This document shows positions 11,066-23,225 of a stretch of 64,000 bases of DNA, piece after piece (the first letter of the stretch is position 1; each line of letters opens with the position of its first letter). Source of the stretch: Phocoena phocoena (Eukaryota; Chordata; Mammalia; Artiodactyla; Phocoenidae). Below the pieces are notes generated by a model. It saw only the letters and a list, made by a program, of their open reading frames with translations, did no database searches and was not told the DNA's origin. Both the position numbers and the translations under genes were made by a program. The DNA is taken from the NCBI RefSeq assembly GCF_963924675.1, contig NC_089232.1, forward strand, positions 38,401,159 through 38,465,158, in the 5' to 3' direction.

Positions 11066-11727
11066 AGAAAATAAAGTAGAAATACAACTTTTCCCAGAAC
11101 TAAAGGGTCATGAGTCTCCAGAGTGAAAGGGCACACAGTAGCCCAAAGAATGAAATGAAAATCATACATCAGTGACATTCGAGGAAATAAAGGATAAAGA
11201 GAAAATCCTAAAAGCTTCCAGAGAGAGAAAAAGACAAGTCACATTCAATGAAACAATGCCTTCAAAACTGTGACTCAATTATTCACAACCTAGAAATATC
11301 TTCTCAGCCAAACTAGCAATTAAGTGTGAGACTAGAATAAATATATCTGTTATGACTTAAAAAGAAAAAAATTACCTCTCATATATCCTTTCTTAAGGAG
11401 CTACTTGAGAACATGCTTCAGGATCTGAGAAGAGGCACAGTAAGTAAGCTGAGCCCCAGTGAGAAGTTGGAGCTACTACAGCACACATCTTGGTCTGGTC
11501 AAGAGACACTCTGACAGCCAATATGGTCCCAAAGATCAAGGCAAGAAACTGAAAATGAGGTCCCAGAGCAGCCATATACTCATCTAGGAAAGACATTATC
11601 ATGACTTTCATCAGCCATATTCATGAGAAACCTCAACCTTGGGACCAGGGCTAGACAACTAGGGGAAGTTAGTTCTGTGCTGTTTCTTCTTTTCTTTTTA
11701 GTCCACTATATCTAAAAAGTATGACTG
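11066..11727. other. Gene-free unique intron sequence
   Basis: No repeat or coding signal I can name. Open frames here are short and lack family resemblance. Confidence 0.5.
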
Positions 11728-11985
11728 GGACTTCCCTGGTTTTCCAATGGTTAAGAATCCGTCTTGCAATGAAGGGGATGCCAGTTCAATCCCTGGTCAG
11801 GGAACTAAGATCCCACATACCGCGGGGCAACTAAGCCCACGTGCCACAACTAGAGAGCCCGAGAGCCGCAACTACAGAGCCCACGCACTCTGGACCCCAT
11901 GTGCCACAACTAGAAAGGAGCCTGCACACCACAACGAAGAGCCCACATGCCACAACTAAGTCCCAATGCAGCCAAAAAATTTTTT
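11728..11985 (+). mobile_element. CHR-type SINE, mid-length form
   Basis: Head 'gggacttccctggttttcc', B-box region 'cagttcaatccctgg' and body with 'caactaagcccacgtgcc', ending 'gcagccaaaaaa'. Confidence 0.9.
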
Positions 11986-12720
11986 AAAGTAGGACTTTTC
12001 CCCCCTTTTCTCTTTCTTTGTTCACACTGTCAAGTGGGCTAGGAGCTACTCTAAACTGCCTATAATTTACTTAAGTTGACACAGAGTACTCTGTGACTGC
12101 CTTTTCCAAATACCCCTAACCATTAGCTTAATGCCTATATTCTCCTGGAGTTATCTGATCCACTGGGGCAGGGACTACAGCTGTGATGCTTATTGCTGTA
12201 TCCCAAGCATAGTGCATGGTATATAATTAAGATGCTTAGGGAAGCCAGGTGGTGCCCGGGTTGGGCACCCACCCACCCCCACCCCCATCTCCCAGAGGCC
12301 ACTGAATCCCATCAAGTCTAAATTTGTTGAAATTTCTTGTTGGCCAATGACCAACTCTTTCCAAGCTGAGTTTTCTTCACTGTTACACAGGCCTAAGTAT
12401 CTGTACGCTGTCTTTTATTTTACGTTTTAGGAGTCAGGTGAAGTAAATATAGAATATCTTCAATTAGTACCTCTAACAGAATTTCAATTATTTTTTAATA
12501 CTTGCTGCTTAATGAAGATGGATTTACTACTGCCCACCACGGGCCAAGCATTTCGTGAGGTTCTGGAGGATTTGTAAAAAGGACAACCAAGATGTACTGA
12601 AAATTTTACTACACTGGAGGAGTAACGTAAACCATTTAGTTGGTGACGTTCCTTTCGTGGACTTGCTTACCGGCTCTAAATTAAATGAACACATTAAACA
12701 CAATGGTGAAAATACCAATT
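11986..12720. other. Gene-free intron sequence
   Basis: Mostly unique. 12120-12230 has MIR/L2-age wording and 12265-12295 is a C-rich run. No coding signal. Confidence 0.45.
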
Positions 12721-12736
12721 AAAAAAGTCTACTCTC

Positions 12737-12939
12737 GGGCTTCCCTGGTGGTGCAGTGGTTGAGAGTCTGCCTGCCGATGCAGGGGACACGGGTTCATGC
12801 CCCGGTCCGGGAAGATCCCACATGCCGCTGAGCGGCTGGGCCTGTGAGCCATGGCCGCTCAGCCTGCGCGTCCAGAGCCTATGCTCCGCAGCGGGAGAGG
12901 CCGCAACAGTGAGAGGCCTGCGTACCGAAAAAAAAAAAA
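12737..12939 (+). mobile_element. CHR-type SINE, dolphin form
   Basis: Exact 16-bp duplication aaaaaagtctactctc at 12721-12736 and 12940-12955. Confidence 0.96.
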
Positions 12940-13329
12940 AAAAAAGTCTACTCTCCATTAAAAACATATGTATGCTTAATAAATATTTGTTGGATGAATA
13001 AATGTACAAAAATATTAATAATGGTCATATCAGCAGATGATAGTGTATGTTTTTACACATTTCAAATTTCTATACTTTCTTTAATAAAGTTAAAAAATAT
13101 TTACAATACAAATTATTAAGAGAAAGCATATAGGTAGCTGAATGTTTGCAAAATTAAAAATTAAATTAAATCCAGCATACGTCACATGATCTATCCCCAT
13201 TATAAGATATACAAAAACTGTATTACCACAGGTCTTTCCTTTCCAGTCAATCTAATTCTCAAAAAAATTATAAATTTTCATAGCTTCAAGAGAAGAGACA
13301 AAACCAGGTATTTAAAATACAAATATTTC

Positions 13330-13701
13330 AGGACTTCCGTGGTGGCGCAGTGGTTAAGAATCCTCCTGCCAATGCAGGGGACATGGGTTCGAGCCCTGGC
13401 AGAGGACATGGGTTCGAGCCCTGGTTCGAGCCCATGCCGCGAAGCAACTAAGTCCGTGCACCACAACTACTGAGCCTGCGCTCTAGAGCCCATGAGCCAC
13501 AACTACTGAGACCGCATGCCACAACCACTGAAGCCCGCGTGCCTAGAGCCCGTGCTCCACAACAAGAGAAGCCACTGCAATGATAAGCCCACGCACCACA
13601 ATGAAGAGTAGCCCCCACTTGCCACAACTAGAGAAAGCCCACGCGGAGCAATGAAGACCCAATGCAGCCAAATATAAATAAAATAAATATTTAAAATAAA
13701 T
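13330..13701 (+). mobile_element. CHR-type SINE with duplicated B-box segment
   Basis: Flanked by the exact 16-bp duplication aaaatacaaatatttc (13314-13329 and 13702-13717). The 'gacatgggttcgagccctgg' segment occurs twice in a row (13380-13425), followed by a third partial copy of the B-box core. Confidence 0.95.
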
Positions 13702-13963
13702 AAAATACAAATATTTCTTAGTCTTTTACTACTTTAAATCTTAATATATGTTACTGATATTATTTTCTCAAATAAATTTAAACCAGTTTTCATATGTTGA
13801 CAGTAAAAACTCGATTCTCAAGTTTACATTAAATTTTATATTTTAAATTATATTAATAAACAAAAATTTTACATCCTCTGAATATGAAGAAAAATTCCAA
13901 GTTCAAATTATAACCATGTTTTACCAAGAACACACACTGAGTACTACAGAATTATTAAAGCTT

Positions 13964-14170
13964 TTTTTTTTTTTTTTTGCGGTACTAGGGCCTCTCACTG
14001 CTGTGGCCTCTCCCGTTGCGGAGCACAGGCTCCGGACGCGCAGGCACAGCAGCCATGGCTCACGGGCGCAGCCGCTCCGCGGCATGTGGGATCCTCCGGG
14101 ACCGGAGCACAAACCCACATCCCCTGCATCGGCAGGCGGACTCTCAACCACTGCGCCACCAGGGAAGCCC
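13964..14170 (-). mobile_element. CHR-type SINE, dolphin form
   Basis: Minus strand. Short duplication aaagctt at 13957-13963 and 14171-14177. Confidence 0.92.
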
Positions 14171-14367
14171 AAAGCTTATTTTTAATTTACCACAAACCTC
14201 ATGAGCATAAAGAACAAACTAGTGAAATTCCTCAAGAGGACATAAGAGCAAATAATCCCTATTTCCTAAATATTCCTATTTTAGATTTGAGTCAAGTAAC
14301 CAACTTATAATTTACATACAATGTTGTTTGCAAATACCAAACATTATGAATTTAAGAACATTCTGAA

Positions 14368-14615
14368 ACAGGGGTCGGCAAACTTTTTGTGTAAAGGTTC
14401 AGACAGTAAATATCTTAGGCTTTGAAGGCCACAAGATCTTTGTCACAACCACTCAACTCTGTTATTATAGTGGTGAAAGCTGTCATAGGCAAGATGAAAA
14501 TGAATGAGCATGTGGCCATGTTCCAATAAAAATGTATTTATAAAAAACGGAAAAAAAAAAAAAAAAACGGATTGCAGGCCAGATTCTCCCAGGGGCCATA
14601 GCTCGCTGACCCCCT
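14368..14615 (+). mobile_element. hAT-Charlie, MER1-like nonautonomous element
   Basis: Begins 'caggggtcggcaaacttttt', contains 'attttaggctttg'-like wording and 'gttccaataaaa', ends 'catagctcgctgacccc'; the ends are near-inverted repeats. An A-run (14550-14568) was added inside. Confidence 0.6.
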
Positions 14616-14724
14616 GATCATGCCTTCCAGAGTATTATACCTTCCAGCTCTCCCCATACAGAAGTAGTGTTGGTTTTCTCTCTGTGCTTACCTTTTCAAT
14701 GGCAATCTCCACATTTAAGCACTA

Positions 14725-15300
14725 TCCATTCATTCACATTTTCTACAGATTTTTACTAAGTGCATATCACATGCCAGAAACAGTTTTAGGTGTTAGTGAT
14801 AAAAAAGGAAAAAATAATAATAAAGTCCTGCCTTCTTAATGCTTACATTATAATAGGGGAGTCAACAAATAAACAAGCTAATAAGTACATAACTTCAGTT
14901 AGTGCTAAGTATGAAGATAAGCAAAGCAGGGCAAAAAGAGTGGGGAGGAAGGGTGAGGCTCTTTGTATAGATCAGGGAAGACCTCATAGGAAATCACTTT
15001 TAAGTAGAAAATGAATGAAGTAAATGAACAATCCATGTGAATATCTGGGGGAAGAGCACCGCAGGCATATGGACAACTACCTGCAAAGGTCCTAAAGAAA
15101 TTCAGACAGCACCTACCAGGTTTAAATAAAGACAAGATTAGTGTGGCTGGAATAAGACAATGAGATCAGAGAAATAGGTAAGGGGGAGATCACAAGGACT
15201 TGAAGGCTATGGTAAAAGGACTGGATCTTATTTGAAGTTTGAGGTGAAGCCATGAATATGGAATGGTTGAAAGCATGAGAGTTAGTAGGTATGATGTATG
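14725..15300 (+). mobile_element. L2 3'-region relic
   Basis: 'taagtgcatatcacatgccag', 'cttacattataataggggagt' and the following 'gaccatcaca.ggac' style text resemble L2 ORF/3' region. Ancient and decayed; its open frames are chance. Confidence 0.5.
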
Positions 15301-15467
15301 TTTTAAAAAGATCACTGGTTTATTTGTCAATTATATCTCAATAAAGTTGGGGGAAAAAAGAGGTTCACTGGTAGCTGTGCTGAGAATAGACTAGGAGGCA
15401 GAAGTGGAATAGGAAGGCCAATCCATAGGCTGTCACATGTATTTGTAGACTTCTAAAACAGGATCTA

Positions 15468-15700
15468 GGGACTTCCCTGGTGGTCCAGTGGGTAAGACTC
15501 CACGCTCCCAATGCAGGGGGCCCGGGTTCAATCCCTGGTCAGGGAACTAGATCCCACATGCATGCTGCCACTAAGAATTCACATGTTGCAACTAAAGATC
15601 CCGCACGCTGCAATGAAGATCCCGCGTGCTGCAACGAAGACCCGGCACAGCCTAAATAAATAAATAATAAATAAATATAAATAAATAAATAAATAAAATA
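15468..15700 (+). mobile_element. CHR-type SINE with expanded AAAT tail
   Basis: Short-body form. The tail is a run of (aaat)n with variants at 15653-15698. Confidence 0.92.
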
Positions 15701-15729
15701 AGATCTAAACATTTTAAAATTTTAAATTA

Positions 15730-15895
15730 TAGAGAAAATAAAATAAGCAACAAGGATAGATTATACAGCACAGGGAAATACAGCCATTATTTTGTACTAA
15801 CTTTAAACGGAGTATAATCTATAAAAATATTGAATTGCTATGCTGTATACCTGAAACATATATTGTAAATCAACTATAGTTCAATTAAAAAAAAA
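15730..15895 (+). mobile_element. L1 3' UTR fragment
   Basis: 'cagcacagggaaatacagcc', 'aaacggagtataatctataa' and 'gtaaatcaactatagttcaatt'. Confidence 0.8.
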
Positions 15896-15901
15896 AAAGG
15901 A

Positions 15902-16215
15902 GGGCTTCCCTGGTGGCGCACTGGTTAAGAATCCATGGGTTCGATCCCTGGTCTGGGAAGATCCCACATGCTGCGGAGCAACTAAGCCCGTGTGCCACAA
16001 CTACTGAGCCTGTGCTCTAGAGCCCGCAAGCCACAACTACTGAAGCCTGTGCACCTAGAGCCTGTGTTCCACAACAAGAGAAGCCACCGCAATAAGAAGC
16101 CCACGCACTGCAACGAAGAGTAGCCCCTGCTCACTGCAACTAGAAAAAGCCTGCGTGCCAGCAACAAGGACCCAATGCAGCCAAAAGTAAGATAAATAAA
16201 ATAAAATTTTTAAAA
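15902..16215 (+). mobile_element. CHR-type SINE lacking the A-B spacer
   Basis: Long form in which about 22 bp between A and B boxes ('gcctgccaatgcaggggacac' segment) is missing: 'ggttaagaatccatgggttcg'. Otherwise intact. Confidence 0.9.
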
Positions 16216-16343
16216 AAGGAAAAAAAATTATAGAGGGAAAGAGAAATGGAAAAATTAACATTTGATTGACAGAACTGAATAAAGAATTATATCAACAATA
16301 GACCAAAAAAATTCAATAGAATTTTCATCAAAATTTTTGTTTA

Positions 16344-16510
16344 GGGACTTCCCTGGTGGTCCAGTAGGTAAGACTCTGCGCTCCCAATACAGGGGCCCGA
16401 GTTCGAACCCTGGTCGGGGAACTAGATCCCGCATGCATGTTGCAACTAAAGAGCCCGCATGCCACAACTAAGACCCGGCGGAGCCTAAATAAATAAATAA
16501 ATTTTTTTAA
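16344..16510 (+). mobile_element. CHR-type SINE
   Basis: Short-body form with AAAT tail. Duplication around aaaatttttgttta on both sides (near 16329-16342 and 16511-16525). Confidence 0.9.
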
Positions 16511-16780
16511 AAAAATTTTTTGTTTAACATGAGATTTCAGTGATGAAATATAATATCATCACCAACAGAGGGCAGTAGTGAATACAGAACACAAGTGTAC
16601 GAACTGTGATCCAGCTTCATAGTTAAAGATCCTTCCTAGAATTCTAGTAAACTAGAATTAAGGAGCATACCCGCGAGGTTAACAGCAGGAGCAAGAAATA
16701 GAGAGTATGCAAACACATATCTATGAGAAGTTGAAATTACAAATGTGAGCAAAAAAAAATTAGCTAAAAACGGCAGAGTA

Positions 16781-17023
16781 GGACTTCCCTGGTGGACCAG
16801 TGGGTAAGACTTCCAGCTTCCAACGCAGGGGGCCTGGGTTCGATCCCTGGTTGGGGAATTAGATTCCACATGCATGCCACAACTAAAAAGAGCCCACATG
16901 CCACAACTAAAGATCCTTCATGCCGCAGCTAAAGATCCCACATGCCGTGATCCCGCAACTAAAGGTCACACGTGCCCCAACTAAAACCTGGCACAGACTA
17001 AATAAATAAATAAATTTTTTTAA
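16781..17023 (+). mobile_element. CHR-type SINE
   Basis: Flanked by aaaacggcagagta and aaaaaggcagagta (17024-17037). The body repeats an 'aactaaagatcc' module several times. Confidence 0.92.
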
Positions 17024-17037
17024 AAAAAGGCAGAGTA

Positions 17038-17744
17038 TTTATATAGGATGTCATTTCCCTAACTAAACACACCACTCTCAATTCACTGATTTCACTGCTT
17101 CACAGGAGATACCAAAAAATAAAACTAAAGCAAGTGAACAGTCATCTTCACGTATCTACGAGCAGATGAAGGCTTTGTCCTTTTGTGATCAACAGGCAAA
17201 GCTACAGAGGGTCAATATCCCAGCAAAGTAAGGTAGAAAAGCTCCATTTCAAGTGGAAAACAGGGACCAGTACAAATGTGAGCAATCAGTACACTACACC
17301 CAGGCAAGGAACGTGAAGATTAGAGGGAAAGGCTACAGCTCAGGAAGCACCTGAATTTGAAACACGGGCTATGAATAAATGAATGCAGGCAGCTGGCAAT
17401 AAGGAGATTATTAATGTGTACCCACTGCCCATTCCCTGCCGGGAGTTACACATCCCTCCTTCCCTTTCCTCCTATCCCTGTTGTCCCTTTTCATTTTCAT
17501 TCTCTTTATAGAACTTGATGGTCTATAGATGATTGAAAGGTATGGCCACCAAATGACAATTGAGGTACTACTCCATTTTTATCCTCAGTTTTTTTCCCTC
17601 TGCTTAGACTCCTACATTTTTTTCTTTAGTATTTTTCCTCACTGCTTTTATTCTAGCCTGCATGTTGAATTCAAGACTGTTGAGACTCCACAGACAAAAG
17701 AAAAACTGTTTTGACCTGTGCTCTCATCAATACGTAAAAACACA
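17038..17744. other. Gene-free unique intron sequence
   Basis: No recognised repeat or coding pattern. Confidence 0.5.
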
Positions 17745-18500
17745 TACCCTGCTCACTTCATACTCATTAGTATGACTACTATCAAAACACACACACATAC
17801 ACACACACACACACACAGAAAATAACTGGTAAGGATGTGAAGAAATTGGAATTCTTGTACACTGTTGGTGGGAATGTAAAATGACACAGCTGCTGTTGAA
17901 AACAGAATGGCAGTTCCTCAAAAAATTAAAAACAGAATTACCATATGATCCAGCAATCCCACTTCTGGGTATATACCCAAAAGAACTGAAAGCAGGGTTT
18001 CAAAGCAGTATTTGTACACCCATGTTCATAGCAACATTATTCACAATAGCTAAAACAAGGAAGCAACCCAAGTGTCCACTGACAGGTGAATGGATAAGCA
18101 AAATGTGGTATATACATACAATGGACTATTATTCAGCCTTAAAAAGTAAGGAATTTCTGACATATACCACAACATGGATGAACCTTAAAGGCATTATGCT
18201 GGATGAAATAAGACAGTCACCATAAAGACAAATACTGTATGATTCCACCTATATGAGATACTTAGAGTAGTCAAAATCATAGAGACAGAAAGTAGAAGGA
18301 TAGGGGAGTGGTTTATAGGGAGTCACTGTTTAATGGTACAGAGTTTCAGTTTTACAAGATGAAAAGAGTTATAGATACAGATGGTTGTGATGGATGCACA
18401 ATATTATGAATGTATTTAATACCAATGAACTGCATACTTTAAAATGGTTAGGGTGATAAATTTTATGTTTTATGTACTTTACCAAAATTTTTTTAATTGA
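17745..18500 (+). mobile_element. Old L1M 3' end
   Basis: 'tgttggtgggaatgtaaaatg', 'cagcaatcccacttctgggt', 'tatgattccacctatatgag' and 'ttaaaatggttagggtgata' in order. A (CA)n run occupies 17785-17816. Older subfamily than the L1 at 88-2985. Confidence 0.8.
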
Positions 18501-18765
18501 AGGGAAAAAAAATACCCTGCTAAAAATGCAGGAGTAAAGGTTAGTAGGAATAAAAAAGTTGTTTCACTTTTTCTTGCCTCCTACACCAATACTCTACATT
18601 GGGTATGGCCATGCATTGGTCAGATTGGGCTATTCACCATTTCTTGAAGCTGCTCCACATTTTCCTGCCCCACCTCAGCTATATTCTTAGCCTAAATGCC
18701 CTATGTGGCTGCCCTTCATTTCAGTCTAAAATACTCTACACGTTCTTCAAGCACAACAAAAATGG

Positions 18766-19098
18766 GTCTTCCCTGGTAGCGCAGTGGTTAAGAATCTGCC
18801 TGCCAATGCAGGGGACACGGGTTTGAGCCCTAGTCCGGGAAGATCCCACATACCACAGAGCAACTAAGCCCGTGCGCCACAACTACTGAGCCTGTGCTCT
18901 AGAGCCTGCACACCACAAATACTGAAGCCGACTCGCCTAGAGCCCGTACTCCGCAACAAGAGAAGCCACCGCAGCGAGAAGCCCGCGCACCGCAATGAAG
19001 CATAGACCCCGCTCACCGCAACTAGAGAAAGCCTGCATGCAGCAACAAAGACCCAATGCAGCTTTAAAAAAATAATTAATTATTTGGGGGAAAAAACC
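18766..19098 (+). mobile_element. CHR-type SINE, long form
   Basis: Exact duplication caacaaaaatgg at 18754-18765 and 19099-19110. Confidence 0.95.
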
Positions 19099-19110
19099 CA
19101 ACAAAAATGG

Positions 19111-20087
19111 CATCTCCATCTGCCAGAAGGAACTAATATCTTTTTTCTGTCCACAGCAGTCCACTCAGACCTCTATTTCCAAATGCTACAGCATCCTTGC
19201 ATCATGTTTATTTGTGTATGTTCTCTTTTATTGCAGCTAGACATTCCATCTCTGCTCAAAGTCTTTTTGTTTAAAAATCATGTTTGCTTTTTATGTTTCC
19301 ATAAGAATTAGAGAGATGTTTTATCCCTCAGTGTTGCTTATAAGGTAAATGAAGATTGGAACTAGATGTTATCCTGAGCCCATAGTTTCAGCCTTAAGTC
19401 GAACAATCAAAGGCTATTTCCCTTGGTACTTCAGACCAGCAGCTGTGCAGAAGCTGTGCTGCCAGGCACAGGCAAATCTTCTTTTCTACTCCCAATACCA
19501 AAAGAACCATGCTACTCAAAAACCACTCAGAAAACTTAAGTATTCTAGCCTTGGGCAGAGGACTGAGAATAGTGAGAGCAAGACCTAGATATTATTTAGC
19601 AATGTATTTTAAAGAAAATAAGAGAGAGAGTTTCTAGACAATCTTTTCTCACAGTATACTGCAATTTTTATCTCATAACAAAACAAAAGAATCAAAATAC
19701 GGGCCACCTAGAGAGAAGTAGCCCCCAATATTTAGAAATCCTAAGACATTGCCTACACAAGTGCTGTTCTTACTTTTTGGCCTGCAGTCCCTTATCCTCA
19801 ACCCCTGTAGACCTAGCAAACACTTCAGAAACTCAGGTAAGATGTCAAATTCTCTAGGAAACCTTTTCTGACCACTCAAAGGGTAATATTTGATAGAAAT
19901 ACAAGGTATTCACTAGTGATTTATGATATCAACTAAAATTACTTAGAATGTCTAGAATCACATATGAGATGCTACTCCTTACATTTCTATGAGACAATCC
20001 ATTTACTTTCTGTGAAATAATTGCTTTGTTTTTTTGTCCAGATTCAAATCCTCTAAGCAAAAGCAGTCTTAAAAAGAGAAACATAGG
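19111..20087. other. Gene-free unique intron sequence
   Basis: No recognised repeat. Open frames at 19349-19588 and 19673-19879 show no family resemblance. Confidence 0.5.
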
Positions 20088-20195
20088 GGACTTCCCTGGT
20101 GGTCCAGTGGTTAAGACTTCACCTTCTAATGCAGGGGGTGAGGGTTCAATCCCTGGTTAGGAGCTAAGATCCCACATGCCTCGTGGACAAAAAAC
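20088..20195 (+). mobile_element. CHR-1-like short SINE
   Basis: Short form ending after 'gctaagatcccacatgcc'; A-rich tail. Confidence 0.85.
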
Positions 20196-20257
20196 CAAAA
20201 CATAAAACAGAAGCAATATTGTAACAAATTAATAACCATAATTCAAAACGAGTCATG

Positions 20258-20885
20258 TACTACAATGTTCACTGCAGCACTATTTACAATAGCCAGGACA
20301 TGGAAGCAACCTAAGTGTCCACTGACAGATGAATGGATAAAGTAGATGTGGCACATGTATACAATGGAATATTACTCACCCTTAAAAAAGAAACAAAACT
20401 GAGTTATTTGTAGTGAGGTGGATGGACCTAGAATCTGTCATACAGAATGAAGTAAGTCAGAAAGAGAAAAACAAATACTGTATGCTAACACATATATATG
20501 GAATCTAAAAAAAAAATTGTTCTGATGAACCTAAGGGCAGGACAGGAATAAAGACGCAGACGTAGAGAATGGACTTGAGGACTAGGGGGTGGGGGGCTGG
20601 GGGGAAGGGGAAGCTGGGACAAAGTGAAAGAGTGGCATGGACATATATACACTACCAAATGTAAAATAGCCCGTGGGAAGCAGCCGCATAGTACAGGGAG
20701 ATCAGCTCGGTGCTTTGTGACCAACTAGAGGGGTGGAATAGGGAGGATGAGGGGGAGGTTCAAGACGGAGGGGATATGGGGATATATGTATACATATAGC
20801 TGATTCACTTTGTTATACAGCAGGAACTAACACAGCATTGTAAAGCAATTATACTCCAATAAAGATGTAAAAATATACATATATT
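20258..20885 (+). mobile_element. L1 3' end
   Basis: 'ttcactgcagcactatttac' through 'tacagaatgaagtaagtcag' (ORF2 end), then a G-rich UTR (20575-20620) and 'ttatactccaataaagatg' at the end. This 3' end resembles the copy at 88-2985 in type. Confidence 0.88.
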
Positions 20886-21264
20886 GTAACAAATTTAATA
20901 AAGACTTTAAAAATGGTCCATAACAACAAAATCTTTAAAAAAAAATAAATAACTGCCTTTTTAAGGTATCATAAGCAATTCTGAAACACAGTAACTGCAA
21001 AAGGATAACAGATGAAATATCAACACTGACTTTAATCAAAGTGTAATGCTTAGGCTAAATGCTTAGACTCCTTGAGCCTGTTTCCTAATCTTTAAAATGG
21101 GTGTACACCACATAAGGTTTTTGCAAGAAACGAATTAAATAAAATATAACATGTCTAACAGAGTTCCTAACACATAGGAGGCCCACAAAAATAATTTTTA
21201 CAGGTTATCTCTAGAGTACACTTAATTACTAGATTCAGTCCTATCACTAGTTCTTAGTCTAAAC

Positions 21265-21587
21265 CAGTGTTGTCCAATATGGTAGCCATTAGCCACAAGT
21301 GACTGTTGAGCACTTGGAATGTGACTAGTCCAAACTGACATGTGCTTTAAGTGTAAAATACTCACCAGATTTCAAAGACTTAGTGAAAAAAGTAATCTAA
21401 AACATCTCATTAATATTTTGTATATTGATTACACGTGAAGAGATAATACTTTGGATATACTAGGTTAAACAAAATGTTAAAATTAATTTCACTTTTTTCT
21501 TTTTACTTTTTTAATGTGGCTACTAGAAATGGTAAAAATTGCATGTCTGGCTCTCACTACATTTCTATTGGACAGGCTGAGCTACTC
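21265..21587. mobile_element. hAT-Charlie, MER3-like element
   Basis: Near-inverted ends 'cagtgttgtccaatatgg' and 'tttctattggacaggctg', with 'gtggctactagaaatg' inside. Family from memory. Confidence 0.55.
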
Positions 21588-21879
21588 TTTGACTTCAAGC
21601 TGGTGAACGTGCTCTCTTAACCATACAGTGGACTGCTTGGCTGGGGTTCACTCCGGCTAACCCACCCCTTATCCGGCATACACATGATCACTTTAACATT
21701 ATTGAACACTTCCACGGCCTGGGAAAGCTGATAGCTTGATCGCTCTTAATTTTAAAAAGTATGGAGCGCACAGATCCGCCGAGGCAACTCGAAATCGTAA
21801 CCTACACAAGAGAGAAGTGTCTGGAGACAAAACCCAAGTTTTCTCCGGTGAGTGTCGGTCAGCACTGCTGCGGGGAGCC

Positions 21880-22430
21880 CTAAGAAAGTGAAAAAAGGGA
21901 CAGAGCGAGTGCAGGGGATCTGAAGGAATGCAGGGGATCCAGGAGCCCCTAGAGCGGAGGTCTGAGGAGGGAAGCCTTTCAGCTTCTGGGGTGACGAGTC
22001 GGAGGGCGGCGGGGAAGAGATTCGACTCCGCGGCGGAGGCTGCAGGGAGTAGCGGTACCTTAAGAATCCCCTTCATTTTCGCCATAAAGGGGCGGAACTC
22101 CTCAGGTGGCACTTCCGGATAGAGCTGACTCCGCAGCAGCTCCTCCGTGATGCCCGGGTACCCATGGAAAGCGTCCTGAGCCAGGCCGCTCAGCAACCCG
22201 CTCAGCGGCTTAGCACCCTCAAGCTCGCCCGCCATAGTTGGCGGAGGCCCCGCCCCCCAACAGCTGAGCGTGGCCCCCGCCACGGCAGCCGATATGGGCC
22301 TAAATAGCTGGACAAAGGCGCGCGAGGAAAGTGGCGGCGGAGTTCCAGCAGGGGTCGGTGTTGACCCCTCCCAGCTCTGCAAAACCCAACCCTTAGGTTT
22401 GCCACCGCGGAGCTATCAATCCATTAAGTT
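21880..22430 (-). promoter_or_regulatory. COMMD1: COMMD1 CpG-rich promoter and 5' UTR
   Basis: GC- and CpG-rich block around the COMMD1 start codon, in otherwise AT-rich DNA. A GC box (ggggcgggg, minus strand, within 22246-22258) lies just upstream of the ATG. The start codon itself sits in 'aactatggcggg', close to a YY1-type AANATGGCGGC motif. The transcription start cannot be placed from sequence; it should lie within about 200 bp right of 22235. Confidence 0.7.
22059..22235 (-). CDS. COMMD1: COMMD1, coding exon 1 (59 codons)
   Basis: COMM domain-containing protein 1 takes part in copper homeostasis, endosomal sorting as part of the CCC complex, and dampening of NF-kB. The exon starts at the ATG at 22235 and ends with AAG followed by the donor gtaccg at 22058, phase 0, so 177 bases encode exactly 59 residues. 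The protein begins MAGELEGAKPLSGLL and contains FHGYPGITEELLRSQ and YPEVPPEEFRPF, which I recognise as the N-terminal helical domain of COMMD1. The human protein, from memory, has one extra alanine after the first Met. The COMM domain itself is encoded by later exons outside the window. The open frame continues past the donor into the intron, which is chance. Divergent to CCT4, with about 12.5 kb between the start codons. Confidence 0.95.
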
Positions 22431-22869
22431 CCATACCGCTCACTTTACTTCCGCTAATTTCCTTCATCACTCCAGGGGCTTGTCGAAGAAGAAAATTGCT
22501 CAATGGAGATTACTTTAGACGGAGTAGCATCCTATGCGGGTGGCAGTTTAACTTTCGGATGGCTGTATCTCACTGCAAGCTTTGCCAATCCATTAACTGA
22601 ATAGCATCTATCACTCAAATCTGACCTCTGCCTAATCCTTACCTGTGCACCTTTGTCCACGAAAAATTTAACTATACCCTGGTAATATGTTTTTTTGGGT
22701 TGTTAATTGCCTTTTTACATACATGTGTGTTGTCTTTCCAGCTAGATTAGTGGCTCTGATCCAATGTTCCTTTCTATAACATATTTTGTTAACACTTTCT
22801 TTACTATCCTAAAATAAAGTGCATAGATAATATAACTTCTTACCCGTATAATTAACAAAAATCAATATA
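22431..22869. other. Intergenic unique sequence next to COMMD1 promoter
   Basis: AT-rich, no repeat recognised; right flank of the COMMD1 CpG-rich block. Confidence 0.5.
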
Positions 22870-23225
22870 TTATTCACCAATAAAAAGGAATGAGTTACTG
22901 ATACATGCTGCAGCATGGATGAGCCTTAAAAACATGCTAAGTGAAAGAAGACAAACATAAAGGGCCAGATATTGTATGATCCCATTGATATGATATGTGC
23001 AGAACAGTCAAATCTATATACACAGAAAGTAGATTAATGGTTGCCAGCAACTGGAGGAGTGGGGAATGGAGAATGACTGTTAATGGGTTTCTTTTGGGGA
23101 TGATGAAAGTGTTCTAGAATTAGATAGTGGCTATGATTGTACAACTTTGTGAATATACTAAATTCACTGAATTGTACACTTTAAAAGAAAATGAACATCA
23201 CAGTATGTGAATTATATCTCAATTT
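22870..23225 (+). mobile_element. Old L1M 3' end
   Basis: 'attattcaccaataaaaagg', 'gatgagccttaaaaacatgc', 'aatggttgccagcaactgg' and 'ttgtacactttaaaagaaaa' in order. Confidence 0.75.

Larger units (their letters stand above)
1..22058 (-). other. COMMD1: COMMD1 intron 1 (part, runs off left edge)
   Basis: Sequence downstream, on the minus strand, of the splice donor that ends COMMD1 coding exon 1. No later COMMD1 exon is recognisable, so the intron exceeds 22 kb, in line with the very long intron 1 known in mammals. It is filled with SINEs, L1 ends and older repeats listed separately, with unique stretches between. Mouse intron 1 hosts the imprinted retrogene Zrsr1; I see no such U2AF-like retrogene in this part. 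Confidence 0.8.

Noticed and set aside
21699..22382. 227-residue minus-strand open frame covering COMMD1 exon 1
   Set aside because: Only 22059-22235 matches COMMD1. The extensions are 5' UTR and intron read-through across a good splice donor.
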